NCBI GenBank assembly: GCA_964644375.1
Contig: CAZXWJ010000001.1
Location: forward strand, 1 to 64,000
Direction of reading: 5' to 3'
Length of the DNA stretch: 64,000 nucleotides
Source of the DNA: CAYNYM01 sp964644375
GTDB taxonomy: Bacteria > Desulfobacterota > DSM-4660 > Desulfatiglandales > HGW-15
How positions within the stretch are numbered: position 1 is the first letter of the stretch; each line of letters opens with the position of its first letter. The notes beneath the pieces are model-generated. The model had not been told where the DNA came from and made no database searches. It saw only the letters and a list, made by a program, of their open reading frames with translations. This document shows positions 33,711-42,517 of this stretch, one piece after another. The translations under genes and the position numbers were made by a program.

Positions 33711-35336
33711 TCATTTCCTAGGAAATGACGGGGGAACGACGACAGGATCGAGACTTGAACCGGAGAGGCTTTGATCGGATGTCTGGTGTGGGGCTTCAGA
33801 CCAGAGAAATTTTTCTATCTGCAAAAGCATAGGACGGAGGGTCTGCCGATCCAGAGCGGAAATGGCAACCCCGTTCCATGATTGGGCCAGAGAATCCGCC
33901 TCTCGGGCATCGCAGCGATCGCATTTGTTGAGCACCAGAAGGGTGGGAATCCTTTCCAGTTCCAGCTTCTTGAGGACTCCTTCAACGGCGGCGATCTGCT
34001 CTTCCATTCTGGGGCTGCCGGTATCCACCACATGGAGTAGAAAGTCAGCATCCCGGAGTTCTTCCAGGGTGGCTGCAAAGGCCTCCATGAGATCTTCAGG
34101 CAGGTCCCGAATAAAACCAACCGTATCGGTAATAATGACCTCCCGGTCCCGCGGAAACCGCAAGCGTCTGCTGCTCGGATCCAGGGTAGCAAATAGCCTG
34201 TCTTCCACAAAGACCTCACTGTGTGTCAGGGCGTTTAGAAGAGTGGATTTGCCGGCATTGGTATAACCCACGATGGAAATCACGGGCAATCGCTTAGCAT
34301 TGCGAAGTCGGCGCCGATCCTCCCTCTGCCTTTTAATCTTCCCGAGTTCCCGGTTCAACTTCGCAATACGCTCCCGAACCCGGCGGCGGTTGATTTCCAG
34401 TTTGGTTTCTCCGGGGCCCCTGCCTCCGATACCTCCCGTCAACCTTGACATGGCGGTGTTTTTTGTAGCCAGCCTGGGCAGTAAATATTTGAGCTGGGCC
34501 AATTCCACCTGGATCTTCCCCTCCCTGGTCACCGCTCTTCTTGCAAAAATATCCAATATGAGCTGGCTTCGATCAATGATCTTCAATTCGGTCAAATCCG
34601 TCAGGGTCCTGACCTGGGCCGGAGTGAGTTCGTGGTCAAAGATCAGGAGATTACAACCGGTCTGAAGGCACCTGAGGGCCAACTCTTGCAGCTTGCCTTT
34701 TCCAATCAGAAAGCGGGGATGGGCCCGTTTCACATTCTGGATGACGGTATCCGTCACATCCAGGTTGTTGGACACGGCCAATTCCCGCAATTCTTCAAGA
34801 GATTCTTTGGACCTCCACAAGGGGCCGGTACTGATACCGACAAGCAACGCACGCTCCTTTTGCTCAGGTTCCCTTGCACTCTCGGCTCTACCGAGCTCAT
34901 CCTCGAGGGACGCGATCAATGCAGGAAAATCCACGTCCAATTGTCCGATATTCGGAACCCGTGTGATCCGCCACCCCTTGCCCCGAATATTTCTCGGAAG
35001 GATGTGGGCAAAGGATAAGGCCCCTGGAATACCGTCCTCTCCCGCCTGTACACACACCATAAGGTCCAGGCCGAGAAGGACCAAATCCGTAAGGTCTTCC
35101 CCTGACAGGGGTTCTCCATCCAGGTGGGTATGGACGCAACGAATCCCTTTCAATCTGCCCTTTCCGAGCCTGTACCTGCCCAAATCCGGAATCAGGATAT
35201 GCCGGTTGTCTCCCACAACCACATAGGCGATATCGCCTCTGCGAGTAAGCAACAGGGCGACCTGTCTTTGAATGTCACGGGAAATGGAGGAAATTTGACG
35301 TGTCAATTCAGGTGTAATAATCTCTTTTCCGGCCAC
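33711..35336 (-). CDS. hflX: Ribosome-associated GTPase HflX
   Basis: 541 residues from the GTG at 35336. The N-terminal HflX domain and coiled coil carry GGRGPGETKLEINRRRV. The G domain has GYTNAGKSTLLNAL (P-loop), DTVGFIRDLP (G3) and LNKCDRCD (NKxD). HflX splits stalled ribosomes. The same frame is open 28 codons further upstream and encodes GGLKAAQIKELQNLYRRR, which matches the extra N-terminal piece of long HflX proteins, yet no ATG, GTG or TTG occurs before the TGA. The true start is thus unclear: GTG 35336 (ggag four bases before) or a non-canonical ATT/ATA upstream. Confidence 0.92.
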   Translation of the reverse strand: MAGKEIITPELTRQISSISRDIQRQVALLLTRRGDIAYVVVGDNRHILIPDLGRYRLGKGRLKGIRCVHTHLDGEPLSGEDLTDLVLLGLDLMVCVQAGEDGIPGALSFAHILPRNIRGKGWRITRVPNIGQLDVDFPALIASLEDELGRAESAREPEQKERALLVGISTGPLWRSKESLEELRELAVSNNLDVTDTVIQNVKRAHPRFLIGKGKLQELALRCLQTGCNLLIFDHELTPAQVRTLTDLTELKIIDRSQLILDIFARRAVTREGKIQVELAQLKYLLPRLATKNTAMSRLTGGIGGRGPGETKLEINRRRVRERIAKLNRELGKIKRQREDRRRLRNAKRLPVISIVGYTNAGKSTLLNALTHSEVFVEDRLFATLDPSSRRLRFPRDREVIITDTVGFIRDLPEDLMEAFAATLEELRDADFLLHVVDTGSPRMEEQIAAVEGVLKKLELERIPTLLVLNKCDRCDAREADSLAQSWNGVAISALDRQTLRPMLLQIEKFLWSEAPHQTSDQSLSGSSLDPVVVPPSFPRK

Positions 35337-35419
35337 TCTTCTCCGGTAGAGATTCTGGAGTTCCTTGATCTGGGCGGCCTTGAGGCCGCCAATTTTCCCT
35401 CTTACTCTCTCTATATCTC

Positions 35420-35496
35420 AGGCCTCGAAACGCGTACTACGTTGGAAAGGGTTCGCCATATTGATCGTCTTCCGTATAGGCCTCGAAACGCGTACT
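35420..35496. repeat. 19-bp direct repeat, dnaB tail duplicated downstream of its stop
   Basis: aggcctcgaaacgcgtact occurs at 35478-35496 inside the last codons of dnaB and again at 35420-35438 just after its stop, 58 bp apart. It lies where the beginning of hflX is expected. Confidence 0.85.
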
Positions 35497-36816
35497 CTCT
35501 TTCTTGAAATAGAGCTTGAAATACCCGGTCGGGCCGTTACGCTGCTTGGCAAGAATAATCTCTGCGATATTGGCGTTTTCTTCAGTGACCGGATGATATA
35601 CTTCATCCCGATATATAAATGCAATGACGTCCGCATCCTGCTCGATGGCACCGCTTTCCCTCAAGTCTGCGAGCTGAGGTCGCTTGTTGGGACGGTCTTC
35701 CACTTTCCTGTTCAACTGGGAAAGGGCAACGACCGGCACATTGAGATCCTTGGCAAGGGCCTTAAGGGACCGGGAAATTTCCGCCATTTCAAGCTGACGC
35801 GATTCGGCTGATTTTCGGCCATGAATCAGCTGCATATAGTCAACGATGATGAGACCAATATCTTGTTTCTTTGCAAGTCTTCTGCATTTGGCTTTCATAT
35901 CAAGTACGCCAATGCCGGAAGAATCATCGAGAAAAATGGAGAGAGAGGAGAGGTTATTGGCGGCCTCGGTCAATTTCAACCAGTCCTTATCTCTCAAAAA
36001 ACCCGTTCGAAGCTTGTTGGCATCAATCTGGGCTTCAAAACCGAGCAATCGCATGCCAAGTTGCAGTTTCGACATTTCCAAAGAAAACATGACGACCGCC
36101 TTGCCCGTTTTTTCCGCAGCATGGTAGCCGACGTTCAAGGCAAAGGCCGTTTTGCCCATACTGGGCCTGCCCGCAATGATGATCAGGTCCGAGGGCTGGA
36201 GGCCGGCCGTCAAGTTATCAAAGTCCAAAAATCCCGTAGGCACGCCGGTCAGGGACCCCTCCTGTTCGGCAATACTTTCGAGTTTCCGGAAACTTCCCTT
36301 GACGACATCTTCCATGGAGGTGAAGCTCTCACCGATCTTGTCTTCGGCGATATCAAAAATAGATTGCTCTGCGATATCGAGGAGTTCATCGGTCTCATGC
36401 CAGTTTTGAAAGCAGGATTCGGATATCACGGAACACTGGTTGATCAGTCTCCTGCGAATGGACAAATCACGTACGATATTGGCATGATAGACGATCCCCG
36501 CCGATGTTGAAACGGCATCCACCAGGGAAACGAGATAGTCCATTCCCCCTGCCTTTTCAAGGAGGTTCTTGCGGGTGAGGTGCTGGGTAAGGGTGATGAG
36601 ATCGATAGGCTCATTGCTGTTGTAAAGGGCGGTCATCCCCTCAAAGAGATGAGAGTGGGCCTCGCGGTAGAAATCTTCCAGGGACAAAATATCCATGACC
36701 TGGTTCAGGGCATCGTTGTTGATCAGGATGCCCGCCAAGATAGCCTGCTCGGCTTCCAAATTGTGCGGAGGAACCTTGAACGATGGAGGGACTAACTTTT
36801 CCTTTGTTTGAGGCAT
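35437..36816 (-). CDS. dnaB: Replicative DNA helicase DnaB
   Basis: 459 residues from the ATG at 36816, with AAGGA five bases upstream; the longer open frame to 36933 has no homology. The N-terminal primase-binding domain (PPHNLEAEQAILAGILIN) precedes a RecA-like domain with Walker A GRPSMGKTAFALN (about 207-219), Walker B IGLIIVDYMQLI and the H4 loop LSQLNRKVEDRPNKRP. It unwinds DNA at the replication fork. The C-terminal tail ends after ESTRFEAYTEDDQYG; part of this tail is duplicated after the stop. The operon is rpsF-rpsR-DUF2232-rplI-dnaB-hflX. Confidence 0.96.
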   Translation of the reverse strand: MPQTKEKLVPPSFKVPPHNLEAEQAILAGILINNDALNQVMDILSLEDFYREAHSHLFEGMTALYNSNEPIDLITLTQHLTRKNLLEKAGGMDYLVSLVDAVSTSAGIVYHANIVRDLSIRRRLINQCSVISESCFQNWHETDELLDIAEQSIFDIAEDKIGESFTSMEDVVKGSFRKLESIAEQEGSLTGVPTGFLDFDNLTAGLQPSDLIIIAGRPSMGKTAFALNVGYHAAEKTGKAVVMFSLEMSKLQLGMRLLGFEAQIDANKLRTGFLRDKDWLKLTEAANNLSSLSIFLDDSSGIGVLDMKAKCRRLAKKQDIGLIIVDYMQLIHGRKSAESRQLEMAEISRSLKALAKDLNVPVVALSQLNRKVEDRPNKRPQLADLRESGAIEQDADVIAFIYRDEVYHPVTEENANIAEIILAKQRNGPTGYFKLYFKKESTRFEAYTEDDQYGEPFPT

Positions 36817-36947
36817 ATTGATCCTTGTTGTTGAGCCACGAGGCCCATGACCCAACCAGAGACCCCCTCTTCGAATGGATGATGGAGTCATTGCAGACCG
36901 TGTGTTGGGGCAAACGAAATGAAACTGACGCAAGCAAAGGTCTTGCG

Positions 36948-37394
36948 CTAGGCCTCGGGAACCACAGTGACTTTAATGATCCCCGTAACCTCGGGATGGA
37001 GTTTTACGGAGACATCGAACTCGCCGAGTGTTTTTATGGGCTTTTCCAATACAAGTTTTTTTCGATTGATGTCCACGCCCAGCTTTTCAAGATGGGCGGC
37101 AATATCCATGGTGGTCACGGAACCGTAGAGTTTTTCCTCTTCTCCCACTTTCTGGGCGATCGTGACGGTCAATTTGCCCAGTTCATCCCGAACCGTTTCA
37201 GCTTCCTCTTTGACCTTCAGCCTTCTTGCCTCGATTTTTTTCCGCTGTGTCCCCATGAGTTTGATATTCTCATTGGTGGCCTCGAGACCAAGCCCTTTGG
37301 GTATCAGGTAATTTCGTGCATAGCCCTTGGAAACATTCAGGATATCCCCCTCAAAGCCCAAATCGTCCACATTTTCTCTTAAAATAACCCTCAT
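36948..37394 (-). CDS. rplI: Ribosomal protein bL9
   Basis: 148 residues. The N-terminal domain (MRVILRENVDDLGFEGD, GYARNYLIPKGLGLEAT), long connecting helix and C-terminal domain (LGVDINRKKLVLEKPIKTLGEF) are complete. It binds 23S rRNA near the L1 stalk. The ATG at 37394 has GGAGG eight bases upstream; the longer open frame is spurious. Genes rpsF, rpsR and rplI with an inserted DUF2232 gene form the usual bacterial cluster. Confidence 0.97.
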   Translation of the reverse strand: MRVILRENVDDLGFEGDILNVSKGYARNYLIPKGLGLEATNENIKLMGTQRKKIEARRLKVKEEAETVRDELGKLTVTIAQKVGEEEKLYGSVTTMDIAAHLEKLGVDINRKKLVLEKPIKTLGEFDVSVKLHPEVTGIIKVTVVPEA

Positions 37395-37413
37395 GAATAC
37401 GTCCTCCGTATAT

Positions 37414-38355
37414 TTATTCAGTCGCCTTTTTGCAGTGTATTTTTCTAAAATCAACCCATTGGTCAAAAAGCCCGGCCATGGCCAGTCCAACCATGACAAT
37501 CTGTTGGAAGATAATAAGCAGATAAGCGCCTACCCTCAGCCAGGAAGGTACGTGATACTTTTTGAAGAAAAAGAGCACAATCGAGAGGCCATGAAACACA
37601 TAGATGACCAACAGGACAATGATGATATTGACAGCAAAAAATTTTAACCCGGGAAGGGGTAAAAATAAAGAAAAACCAGCCAGGATCAGCCCCCAAACCA
37701 TGCGCTCAGGCGCACGCCATTGATCCGTCGGGCCGAAATCGGGATATTCGAGATGAGTCGCCCTAAAAAGGGGTTTGCTGATCACCATATTCAACCAAAC
37801 GATGAATCCCGTGCCGACTATCACCAGTGCGGGGTAGATCCTTGAAATGATCGCAACCATTGCATTGACATATTCCTGTAATTTGAGGGCGCCTTCCTGC
37901 TCAGTCCCCATATTTCGGTAGACCTGGAGCGTCTCGCTCAGATTGCTTTGAAAATAATCAAGAATCAAAGACGATGGTGCCAGGTTTTTCGTCAGTCCAA
38001 TTGACACGATCATGCCCACGCCAATCAAGAGCATGGATATTGTTCCCCAAAACACGGTGCGACCGAAAGAAAACCGTCTTCGGTAGATCACGGCCATTAT
38101 CATGCCCAGCAGGCTTAGCTCCAGATAGAGCATAAGCAATTGTGGATATCCTGTCAGGTTGGCGATCAAACCGACGACTATGCCCGCAATGACGGCTATC
38201 TTCAGACCTGCAGAAAGACCCATCTTGGTGGCATAATAAAGAAAAGGTAATGGTGTGAGAAGGCTAAGAAAAGGTCCTAGTAGCGGAATCCACGCTGAGG
38301 CTAAGATTAGAATAATGGCTGAGCCGACACACCCCAATGCATCAATTGATCTCAT
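37414..38355 (-). CDS. DUF2232 (YybS-like) membrane protein
   Basis: 313 residues with about eight predicted helices (for example ILILASAWIPLLGPFLSLLTPLPFLYYA split across the first two). The gene position between rpsR and rplI and the pattern are those of DUF2232/YybS proteins, found in this operon in many Desulfobacterota and Firmicutes. No activity is known. The ribosome site ggag is only two bases from the ATG, so the start is less sure than for its neighbours. Confidence 0.8.
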   Translation of the reverse strand: MRSIDALGCVGSAIILILASAWIPLLGPFLSLLTPLPFLYYATKMGLSAGLKIAVIAGIVVGLIANLTGYPQLLMLYLELSLLGMIMAVIYRRRFSFGRTVFWGTISMLLIGVGMIVSIGLTKNLAPSSLILDYFQSNLSETLQVYRNMGTEQEGALKLQEYVNAMVAIISRIYPALVIVGTGFIVWLNMVISKPLFRATHLEYPDFGPTDQWRAPERMVWGLILAGFSLFLPLPGLKFFAVNIIIVLLVIYVFHGLSIVLFFFKKYHVPSWLRVGAYLLIIFQQIVMVGLAMAGLFDQWVDFRKIHCKKATE

Positions 38356-38428
38356 GACTCCAACGAAAAGGCAATATGACTAAATCCCGACGGCCATCGT
38401 TCGAGGTAATCCCGGCTCGTTGCCCATA

Positions 38429-38680
38429 TCACCTGACAGTCGACGTGGTGAAGGGTAAAAGCGCGATGTTTCGCGCCCTTTTTATAGCCACAGCCAGGAC
38501 CCTCTGGTGTTTTGCACAATTTCCGGAAATTCTTCGGGGAATGATCTTCCCGCGTTCCGTGGTAAAAAATCTGAGTGTCTTCGGATCTTTGTAGTCAATC
38601 TTCAGATTGCTGTCAGCACAAAACCGGCAGATTTTTCTCCTGTGATACGTCGTCCTTCGTCTGCCTCTATCGAACGCCAT
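38429..38680 (-). CDS. rpsR: Ribosomal protein bS18
   Basis: 83 residues, with RKICRFCADSNLKIDYKD near the N-terminus (the CxxC zinc-type variant, C+ form), KIIPRRISGNCAKHQR and AIKRARNIALLPF. It binds 16S rRNA together with bS6. The ATG lies inside the last codons of rpsF (14-bp overlap), so translation of the S6/S18 pair is coupled. Confidence 0.98.
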   Translation of the reverse strand: MAFDRGRRRTTYHRRKICRFCADSNLKIDYKDPKTLRFFTTERGKIIPRRISGNCAKHQRVLAVAIKRARNIALLPFTTSTVR

Positions 38681-39140
38681 TTTTCACCTCGCTTGCAGTT
38701 TCTTCGTTTCCTTTGTCTTCGGGGGCCGAATTCTCTTCCTTGGCCGGTCCTTTCTCAGTGGCTTTCTCCGGTTCCTGTGCCTTCTTTTCAAAGGCCGCTT
38801 CACGGGACTTTTTGGCCTCTTCCTCCTTGAGGAGCAATTCCTCGGGATCAATGCTATCGGCCAATTTTACCGTCTGGTACAGAAGGATGCGGTCATCAAG
38901 CTTGAAGTACCTTTCGAGTTCGGCCGTCAATCCCGATAAACCACAATATTCGATACGGACATACGATCCCCTGTCGAATTTCCCAACATCATAGGCCATC
39001 TTCTGGGTGCCCCATTCATCGACTTTTACAAGGATACCCTTTTCTTTCTCGATGATGTCGTTATACTTTGCCATGACCTCTTGATACGTATCGTCCCCCA
39101 CATTTGGGTTGACGATATAAATGGTCTCATAATATCTCAT
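38667..39140 (-). CDS. rpsF: Ribosomal protein bS6 with extended acidic tail
   Basis: 157 residues. The first about 95 are the S6 fold (RYYETIYIVNPNVGDDTYQEV, GTQKMAYDVGKFDRGSYV). The remaining about 60 form a Glu/Lys/Ala-rich tail (EEEAKKSREAAFEKKAQEPEK) that is probably disordered; glutamate-rich S6 tails occur elsewhere, as in E. coli. It starts the r-protein operon, with aggag ten bases before the ATG. Confidence 0.97.
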   Translation of the reverse strand: MRYYETIYIVNPNVGDDTYQEVMAKYNDIIEKEKGILVKVDEWGTQKMAYDVGKFDRGSYVRIEYCGLSGLTAELERYFKLDDRILLYQTVKLADSIDPEELLLKEEEAKKSREAAFEKKAQEPEKATEKGPAKEENSAPEDKGNEETASEVKNGVR

Positions 39141-39511
39141 AAACTGTTTACTCCTTTCGGGCTATTCCCATTCCGGGAAAATATGTGGTCCCGCTTAAGG
39201 CTCACATGTTGAGCTATAAACGGAACAAGGAGATCCAAAGATCGAAACAATCCAGATACCATCTCATGATTCCCTTGTCAAGATGTTTCCTTACGGGAAG
39301 ACCTCCCTCCAGCGCTTTATCCTTAAGGTACACAGGGGGCAAATCTGCGGACATGGCTGAAGATAAAAGGCAAATCATTTGATCATTTTCATGAAATTCG
39401 ATATCTGAAAGTGATGATTGTCTGTTTTTCTTCCGTTGTGCCACGTATCTTGGGTTCCTCTGCCCTGGCGCAGACGAACCCAGGGGATAATCTTTACACA
39501 GGGATAAAATC
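39141..39511. other. 371-bp divergent intergenic region, no gene
   Basis: It separates rpsF from the inositol-phosphatase gene and must hold both promoters. The rpsF side has a small hairpin (cccattccggg). An S6:S18 autoregulatory leader may exist here but I could not identify its signature with confidence. Confidence 0.45.
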
Positions 39512-40285
39512 ATGAGGAAAGACGAAATGGCTGTTGCTCGCCTCGCGGCCTCGGAGGCCGGGCGCATTTTGACCCAAAAATTGGGCCGCGTGAATCGAAT
39601 CATCAAAAAGGGGGAGATTGATCTGGTGACCGAGGTGGACATGGCCTCGGAAAAAGCCATTGTCAGTCTCATCAGCGGCCATTTCCCCCAAGACACCATT
39701 CTCACAGAGGAGTCCGGAGAATACCGGCATCGCCCTGAACGGGTATGGATTATTGACCCCCTGGACGGGACGACCAATTTTACCCATAACTTCCCTTTTT
39801 TTGCCGTCTCCATCGCCCTAGCGGTAGAAGGAGAGTTGGTCGCCGGAGTTGTCTTCAATCCCCGAATGAATGAATTCTTCGAGGCCACCAAAGGCGGGGG
39901 GGCCTTTCTCAATCATAAGCCGATTACGACCTCTCAGACCCTGCATATCGGCGATGCACTTCTGTCCACCGGATTCCCCTATGACATTCATGAAAGGCCC
40001 AAGGGAGTCATCAGCCGGTTCAAGCGGCTAATCGTCCTGGCCCAGGGAATACGAAGACCGGGCTCTGCTGCTCTCGATCTGTGTTATGTGGCAGCGGGCA
40101 TATTCGACGGTTTCTGGGAGCAAGACCTTAAGCCATGGGATACGGCTGCCGGCACGATCATCCTTTCCGAAGCAGGGGGCAAAGTCAGTACTTACGAAGG
40201 CGATCCCTATACCCCTTATAAGAAAAACATCGTGGCCTCGAACGCCCACATTCATTCGGCCATGGTCGCAGCTCTGTCGGAATAG
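39512..40285 (+). CDS. Inositol monophosphatase family protein (SuhB-like)
   Basis: 257 residues. The Mg/Li-sensitive phosphatase motifs are ILTEESGEYR (about 69-78), WIIDPLDGTTNFTHNFPFF (about 84-102) and LKPWDTAAGTIILSEAGG (about 207). Family members cleave inositol-1-phosphate, fructose-1,6-bisphosphate or NADP, and E. coli SuhB also acts in rRNA antitermination; substrate cannot be told. Convergent with the RNase Z-like gene, stops 3 bp apart. The start ATG has only a weak agggat site. Confidence 0.9.
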   Translation: MRKDEMAVARLAASEAGRILTQKLGRVNRIIKKGEIDLVTEVDMASEKAIVSLISGHFPQDTILTEESGEYRHRPERVWIIDPLDGTTNFTHNFPFFAVSIALAVEGELVAGVVFNPRMNEFFEATKGGGAFLNHKPITTSQTLHIGDALLSTGFPYDIHERPKGVISRFKRLIVLAQGIRRPGSAALDLCYVAAGIFDGFWEQDLKPWDTAAGTIILSEAGGKVSTYEGDPYTPYKKNIVASNAHIHSAMVAALSE

Positions 40286-40288
40286 TTC

Positions 40289-41314
40289 TCAGAGTTCATC
40301 CCGATGAACGCCTTGAAAGGCCCTCAGGGCTTCCTTTTGAATTTCTTCAGGGCGGTCGGTGTACCGCGGAGAGAAATGGAACAGGGTGAAACGCTTGACG
40401 TCAGCCGCATTTGCGAGTTCCCCCGCTTCCCTGGCCGTAAGATGGTTCTTTTCCCTGGCCAGATTCCGATCGCAATCCAAAAAGGTCGCCTCGATGAACA
40501 GGCGATCCGAACCTCGGATGAGGTCAAGGATCTTACGTTTATTTTCGGGGCTTCCTTTGACATCCGTAACATAGCTTATCTTTTGTCCCGGAGAAATTTT
40601 TGCGATCTTTTCAGTCAGGTCACCCAACCGGAATGCCTTTTGCTTTATGACCTCCCCCCCTTGCTCCCAGGTCACGGTAAAATCGCGGTTGGGATCGTAT
40701 TTTTCGTAGAGGGCATTTTTAAAGCGTGTCAGCCAAGGCCCCGTGGAAAGCCCCAACTCCTTGAGTGCCTCCTTGATTATATTGACGTAGTAATTTTCGG
40801 CCAGAGAGAGGCCGAGACAGGGAATGCGATGGTCAAGAAGGACCGCTTCGACACGAAAATGCGGCTCATTGAGCAGGATTCCTGAAAAAGTCCTGTCCTC
40901 CGTGGCGGCCTCAGGCCTGAAACGGTCCCGGCAGTGATAGACCCGGGTTTTCAGGGTGTCGGGGCCGACCTCTGTGACCCTCAGACGAAAATTGTGAGGA
41001 TACTCATCAACAAGATTCCATGTATAACCGGAAAGTTTTCCCCTCACATTCGAAAAGATCCCCGGGGGACCAAAGAGGTGAACTTCTTTGTCGCGCCCCA
41101 AAAACAACCGCAGGAGGGCATCGAAACCGATAAAATGGTCCATGTGGGTATGCGAGACAAAAATGTGAGTAACCTTGAGCATTTCCCTTGCCGAAAGCTG
41201 GCGCAGGTCACCGAGGTCAAAGAGGAGCGCTCGTTTCTGAAAAAGAAACGAGAGAATTAGACCCGGATCCGAGAACGGAGGATTAATTAACCTGGGATGA
41301 AATGAAGTCCGCAT
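40289..41314 (-). CDS. Metallo-beta-lactamase fold protein, RNase Z-like
   Basis: 341 residues. The HTHMDH motif (about 55-60, in FVSHTHMDHFIGFDALL) binds two zincs; further ligands fit the LDHRIPCLG and the late HFSPRYTDR segments, with Asp in YVTDVKG. This pattern (HxHxDH, then DHxxPxxG and FSPRY) is that of RNase Z/ElaC, which trims tRNA 3' ends. An inserted region of about 60 residues (YYVNIIKEALKELGLSTGP) is unusual for short RNase Z. The tRNA-CAT in this window has no encoded CCA and would be a natural substrate. Confidence 0.8.
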   Translation of the reverse strand: MRTSFHPRLINPPFSDPGLILSFLFQKRALLFDLGDLRQLSAREMLKVTHIFVSHTHMDHFIGFDALLRLFLGRDKEVHLFGPPGIFSNVRGKLSGYTWNLVDEYPHNFRLRVTEVGPDTLKTRVYHCRDRFRPEAATEDRTFSGILLNEPHFRVEAVLLDHRIPCLGLSLAENYYVNIIKEALKELGLSTGPWLTRFKNALYEKYDPNRDFTVTWEQGGEVIKQKAFRLGDLTEKIAKISPGQKISYVTDVKGSPENKRKILDLIRGSDRLFIEATFLDCDRNLAREKNHLTAREAGELANAADVKRFTLFHFSPRYTDRPEEIQKEALRAFQGVHRDEL

Positions 41315-41414
41315 CTTGAAGAAATTCCTTTTTCGGTTGTCATTGCCCGTCTTGACGGTTGTTGGGTCAAGGACCCAGGCGGTAGGTCCCTTGGATACTC
41401 ACCGCTCAACCTGT

Positions 41415-41429
41415 TGATAAATTTTATCA
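41415..41429. promoter_or_regulatory. Perfect 15-bp palindrome upstream of the HU paralogue
   Basis: tgataaa-t-tttatca. It is 71 bp upstream of the TTG at 41501, in an AT-rich stretch, and may be an operator or part of a promoter. Confidence 0.35.
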
Positions 41430-41500
41430 GATATGCCATGTCTTTCCAATAACTAATCAAGATTAATAACTATTTCCCTTGAAAGGGGAGGGACACAGAA

Positions 41501-41604
41501 TTGAACAAGGGTGATATTTCAAAGGGTGTGAGGGAGAACGTTCGATTCAAGAAACAAAAAAAGACAGATAGCGGTTTCTTTTTCCCGAATTTGATTATGA
41601 CATC
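41501..41604 (+). pseudogene. Detached N-terminal segment of the HU paralogue
   Basis: TTG at 41501 with AGGGGAGG nine bases upstream opens a frame giving NKGDISKGVRENVRFKKQKK. The following HU core is in the -1 frame. At the junction is caaaaaaag (A7), with A-AAA-AAG in phase, the classic slippery heptamer. A -1 slip would be followed after two codons by TAG (41569-41571). So the N-terminal helix region and the core are separated by a frame change and an amber codon, or by sequence errors. Confidence 0.5.
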
Positions 41605-41838
41605 ATGCCAAAAAAACGCGCTGATGCTTTTGTAACTACCCTTTTCGCTATCATCTCAAAGGCCTTGGAAAGGGGAGAGGACGTCAAGATATCACGTTTC
41701 GGTCGATTTCTGATAAAATTCAAATGGGCGAGAAAGGGACGAAACCCCAAAACAGGTGAGCCGATTATCCTGAAATCTCGCAGGGTCGTCAAGTTTCGGT
41801 GTTCACCAAAATTAAAGCAAAAGATCAACGGAGGATGA
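41605..41838 (+). CDS. HU/IHF-family DNA-binding protein, N-terminally short
   Basis: 77 residues with the HU core: RADAFVTTLFAIISKALERGEDVKI, SRFGRFLIKFKWARKGRNPKTGEPI (the beta arm with the RNPKTGE turn) and VVKFRCSPKLKQKIN. The usual first helix of about 15-20 residues is missing. A matching N-terminal stretch with its own ribosome site is present upstream but out of frame. The ATG has no ribosome site. HU/IHF proteins bend DNA; this copy may be non-functional or need the upstream part. Confidence 0.7.
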   Translation: MPKKRADAFVTTLFAIISKALERGEDVKISRFGRFLIKFKWARKGRNPKTGEPIILKSRRVVKFRCSPKLKQKINGG

Positions 41839-42517
41839 TTCACCGATCCGATATGCCTCAAGGATTTAAATTGTCGGGGATTTCCGTCTCAACTGACACT
41901 CCAAGATTAAAGGCCCCCACCCCACAGGAATGAAGGCTCAATACCGTTTATCCCGTTGTCATGCCCCCGTGACATGCCGGGGAGGCATATTTTCAGGTAA
42001 TCGGCACCCGGAATGGTTCCTGGACTATCGCTCAGGCCCATTCCATTCATATTTTCGGGAGTATGATACGAATGATTCAAGTTAGGTTCCAAAACGGAGA
42101 AGGCCTCCTATACACCCAGGTCCTGTCTCTCAGTCACCCCATGTCCGAAGACTGTTTTACGATACGATTGTCTTTTATCGGTTTTGGAAAACCGAATCAT
42201 AGGTCTGTCTGCGGGACGGATACGCCTGCCGGACAAGAATTGATCCACAGATAGATGGCGTTTTTCTTTCATTTTCCGGCCTTTTGCAAAAAGGAAAGGA
42301 GCCACGTTGAAATATTTTTTCAAAAAATTAGAACCAAACTTTGGCATTTGCAAAAAAGTGCAACACCGAAACAAGAATTTGGCAAACCAGGGCAAAGACC
42401 CCAAGGCTTAAGCACTCTCTATGCATGCACAAATCGAGGGGTTGAAAGTTCCGCTCATCACTGTGGGCGATACCGCCAACCCCTCATTATAACCCGGGCA
42501 ATCATGCGAGACGGCTC
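41839..42517. other. 679-bp region between HU paralogue and clpB, no supported gene
   Basis: It contains several short inverted stretches and a 34-codon ORF (42307-42411, TTG start with aaaggag upstream), which I do not accept as a gene without further support. No terminator with a clear T-run is seen behind clpB. Confidence 0.45.

Noticed and set aside
42340..42360. Sigma-54-like string ttggcatttgca
   Set aside because: The GG and GC elements lack the required spacing, and no gene or enhancer-binding protein is placed suitably.
42307..42411. 34-codon ORF with TTG start and good ribosome site between HU paralogue and clpB
   Set aside because: Very short, no recognisable sequence, could be chance in an AT-rich gap; conservation would be needed.
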